This document shows positions 61,615-64,000 of a DNA stretch of 64,000 nt, in pieces (the stretch's first letter is position 1; the number at the start of each line of letters is the position of its first letter). The notes beneath the pieces were generated by a model. The model was not told the origin of the DNA, ran no database searches, and saw only the letters and a list, made by a program, of their open reading frames with translations. Source of the stretch: Nannochloris sp. 'desiccata' (Eukaryota; Chlorophyta; Trebouxiophyceae; Chlorellales; Chlorellaceae). The stretch covers positions 1,488,001 through 1,552,000 of the forward strand of contig JAGTXX020000011.1 in NCBI GenBank assembly GCA_019044685.2, written 5' to 3'. The position numbers and the translations under genes were made by a program.

Positions 61615-64000
61615 CTAGTCCCATTTTAATTTCAGTGCCCGTTGCTGTAACACCGCTTTCAATGCCACGAGCGCAACCGCCATCCCACCTACCATCGCCA
61701 CTAGCAACGCATGTGGGAAATCATCAGGTACCATATCAAACCCACGAGAAGGCTGTAATCTGGAATAGAACACATCAAGACCGACAGCAACTAATAAGCT
61801 GGCGCTTTCCAGCACCGCAGGCACTGTCGCTATTTTATTCAACCTGGCTACCCTTCGATCCATGGTAGCAAACATAGGCCCAGCAACGGCAAGTTCAGGG
61901 TGGTAGGGGGGTAAATTTTCAGCGAGTTGCGCGGGTGTCGGTTTTGTCCCTGCAGGGACAAATGGACGACGCGGGTCCAACATCCTGCGGTCAAGCATGT
62001 ACACCTGCCCCCCAGTGGTACCTATCAAAACCATCTTTGCAGCAGTACCATGTGCAGTTTTAGTCACTCCTAGCGTGGAGACTGCCAGCCGGGTCGTAAA
62101 AACTTGTCGTTCAAAGGTGGGGGGTGTTGTTGAGACGCTGGTGGCGGTGGCATTTGCTGCAGCTGGTCTGTTGAGCGCCAAATCCAACACAGAGAGGTCA
62201 GCAGGGGCAGGGTGATAACCATCAAGAACTGCAATTTGCCATCGTTCCATTTCTACATTCCAATAATGGTATGCTGCCCAATTTTCACTTACGATACCAT
62301 GAACTGGCCCCGCAGCCTCCGTGTGGACTTGAGAAAAGAGCACTTTACCTGTCACAGCGTCCAAAATTGAAGCAATTATACGACTATTCTGAGAAGAGGA
62401 GGAAGCTTTTCCTGCTACTACTAACAACGTGTTTGGACTGAGATGTTTCAACATGATGCCGCCTCCTGGGATTGGTCTCGCAGCAGAATATACACTTTCT
62501 TCCGGATCTCTCGCAGCAACAGCTAAAATGCTCATTCCACTCTCTTTCGGAGCAGCATCTACAGTCCAGACCAATCTTTCTTTTCCAGTAGAGTCGAATC
62601 CGACGCCTGAAATGATACTGCTGCCTTTGACAATACGCCAATGTACCAGATGCTGTGCCTGCTGTGCAAAAGCAGTACGGGCGCCTTCTGTACGAGGCAC
62701 AACAGAAATCTGAGAAGCACTAGAACTAGGAATAATGATTGCATAGACTTGTTGGTCAGCGCTGTCTTCATGATACGAAATACCCAGCGGTACCACTTCT
62801 GCTCCTTCAACTGCCCCATCTTCAATCGTTTCCTCATTTTCCACTTTGCCAGTATGTGTATTGATAACAGTAATAATTAAATCCTTACCAACAGGGCGGA
62901 ATGCAGCGATCAATGCATCATGGAGAACGTCGTGAGGTGTTCTCCAAGAAGCCAATCTGTGAGGTGCAGCGGCGGCTCCGAAATCGAGCGACCACAGCAC
63001 ACGTCCATCTCCAGTATGCAGTGCTAGCACTTTACCAGTGGCTGTAGTTACAACGAGCTGACGACGGAAACCATCCGGATCTCTGGTAGGGCGTAATCGA
63101 TCAGAAGTTAAGGCTCTGTATCGTTCTATAGCAGCAGTTTCGGGCGGAGTAGCTAAACCGACTTGAGCCTTCAAGGCCACTAGTTGCATTTGAAGGGCTT
63201 CTGAGGTTGAAGGCTGTTGTGCAGCCCATTGCGCTTCATTTTCAGGGGTGGGGGCAGGTAATTCTGCAAATAAGAAGTCGACAGTAGACGCCAAAGCCTC
63301 GTACCTGACCCATGCTGCTGCACTACCATCAACACTGCTGCTGTCGAGAATAAAGTAAGCCAAGGTGCCTTCCTGAAGCTGCACGAGAGCTTGACCTGAA
63401 GAAGGACCAACAAATGCTCCTGCCACATCCAATATCTCCCCATCTACGGTCTTGATTTTCAAGCTAGGATCCATGATTTCCCTCCCGTCGGGGAAAGTAA
63501 TCTGCAGCCCAGCTTCAACCACTTTGGCGACGATTTTGCCGTTGATAGCCGCTGCTGCTGTTGATGATGTTTTTGAGGGAGTACCTTCAGTTGAGCAACT
63601 AACACCGGTTTTTAATGTATAACAAGTAACTGTATTATCACATGAAACCAAAACTTTATCCTTTCCTGCTGTATCAGTTACAAGACTCATATTTGCCTGA
63701 CCAGAGAAGCACCCTCCTTTGCTGTTGCCGTCGTCCGTTGCCATTGCGGGAAGGTAGAGCTCCCACAACATCTGCCCTGAAGGCCCAAAGGCACGTACAT
63801 AGGACAAAGTTGTGAGAACAACAGCCACATCTGCAGTGGCTTCTAGGGCTGTAATTTGTTCAGCGTCATCCAAAACGACTCTCCAAGTGACCGAGCCATT
63901 ACCGTTACGCAAAGATGCAACGACGCCGTTTTTAGAAGCTACAACGATATTATCATCTAGAAAGCGAGCAAATTTAACATCGCCTATGTTTTGTTTGTGC
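61615..64000 (-). CDS. EMC1: ER membrane protein complex subunit 1 (5' end beyond window)
   Basis: The reading frame is open from the right window edge (IGDVKFARFLDDNIVVASKNGVVASL at the edge) to the stop at 61615, about 795 codons. EMC1 is the large lumenal beta-propeller subunit of the EMC insertase for membrane proteins. The PQQ-like propeller shows DGRVLWSLDFGAA. The conserved C-terminal DUF1620 region includes TTGGQVYMLDRRMLDPRRPF, LPPYHPELAV, IATVPAVLESASLLVAVGLDVFYSRLQPSRGFDMVPDDF and one final membrane helix ending KLKWD. Signal peptide and N-terminus are outside the window. TTACA is at 61490-61494. Confidence 0.95.
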   Translation of the reverse strand, partial: HKQNIGDVKFARFLDDNIVVASKNGVVASLRNGNGSVTWRVVLDDAEQITALEATADVAVVLTTLSYVRAFGPSGQMLWELYLPAMATDDGNSKGGCFSGQANMSLVTDTAGKDKVLVSCDNTVTCYTLKTGVSCSTEGTPSKTSSTAAAAINGKIVAKVVEAGLQITFPDGREIMDPSLKIKTVDGEILDVAGAFVGPSSGQALVQLQEGTLAYFILDSSSVDGSAAAWVRYEALASTVDFLFAELPAPTPENEAQWAAQQPSTSEALQMQLVALKAQVGLATPPETAAIERYRALTSDRLRPTRDPDGFRRQLVVTTATGKVLALHTGDGRVLWSLDFGAAAAPHRLASWRTPHDVLHDALIAAFRPVGKDLIITVINTHTGKVENEETIEDGAVEGAEVVPLGISYHEDSADQQVYAIIIPSSSASQISVVPRTEGARTAFAQQAQHLVHWRIVKGSSIISGVGFDSTGKERLVWTVDAAPKESGMSILAVAARDPEESVYSAARPIPGGGIMLKHLSPNTLLVVAGKASSSSQNSRIIASILDAVTGKVLFSQVHTEAAGPVHGIVSENWAAYHYWNVEMERWQIAVLDGYHPAPADLSVLDLALNRPAAANATATSVSTTPPTFERQVFTTRLAVSTLGVTKTAHGTAAKMVLIGTTGGQVYMLDRRMLDPRRPFVPAGTKPTPAQLAENLPPYHPELAVAGPMFATMDRRVARLNKIATVPAVLESASLLVAVGLDVFYSRLQPSRGFDMVPDDFPHALLVAMVGGMAVALVALKAVLQQRALKLKWD

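Overview
This 64 kb window is nuclear DNA of a photosynthetic eukaryote, most likely a chlorophyte green alga. Its genes have short GT-AG introns (about 80-340 nt). Several proteins carry plastid-type leaders: a SAL1-like phosphatase, a fibrillin, a thioredoxin, a lumen-type TPR protein and a peptidoglycan-binding-domain protein. Plant-type genes such as allantoinase, AAE17/18 and OEP61 are present, and most 3' ends carry TGTAA, the chlorophyte polyadenylation signal. An outer-arm dynein light chain 1 gene implies a flagellated stage. I cannot name the genus.

The window holds about 33 protein genes, roughly one per 1.9 kb, often on alternating strands. Left third (1-25600): MPP alpha (partial), YIPF1/2-like, SAL1-like, SKIP, bystin, MPC1, a ZZ finger fused to a UPF0696/Bles03-like domain, fibrillin, TAPT1, NUDIX, SEC24, thioredoxin, allantoinase and a PG-binding-domain protein. 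Middle (25600-40700): a complete non-autonomous hAT element with 14-bp TIRs and an 8-bp target duplication, a peroxisomal acyl-activating enzyme (SRL tail), a circularly permuted tRNA-Thr(CGT) gene, DNAL1, SmB, adenylate kinase, a voltage-gated proton channel, an acid-lipase-type hydrolase, OST48 and a CinA-like domain protein. Right third (40800-64000): condensin CAP-G, COG8, an ABCB half transporter, a broken MYND-finger gene, an RCC1-repeat protein, OEP61/TPR7, a membrane UDP-glycosyltransferase with a KKNN tail, a lumen-type TPR protein, a p47/UBX protein, a GT2-like glycosyltransferase and EMC1 (partial).

The genes form no operon or single pathway. Many serve the secretory route (YIPF, SEC24, COG8, OST48, EMC1, the UGT and the GT2 protein), which I take as chance clustering in a dense genome. 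The standout is the permuted tRNA gene, whose 3' half lies upstream of its 5' half; joining the halves gives a 73-nt cloverleaf with a perfect anticodon stem. Second is the hAT insertion just upstream of the acyl-activating enzyme gene.
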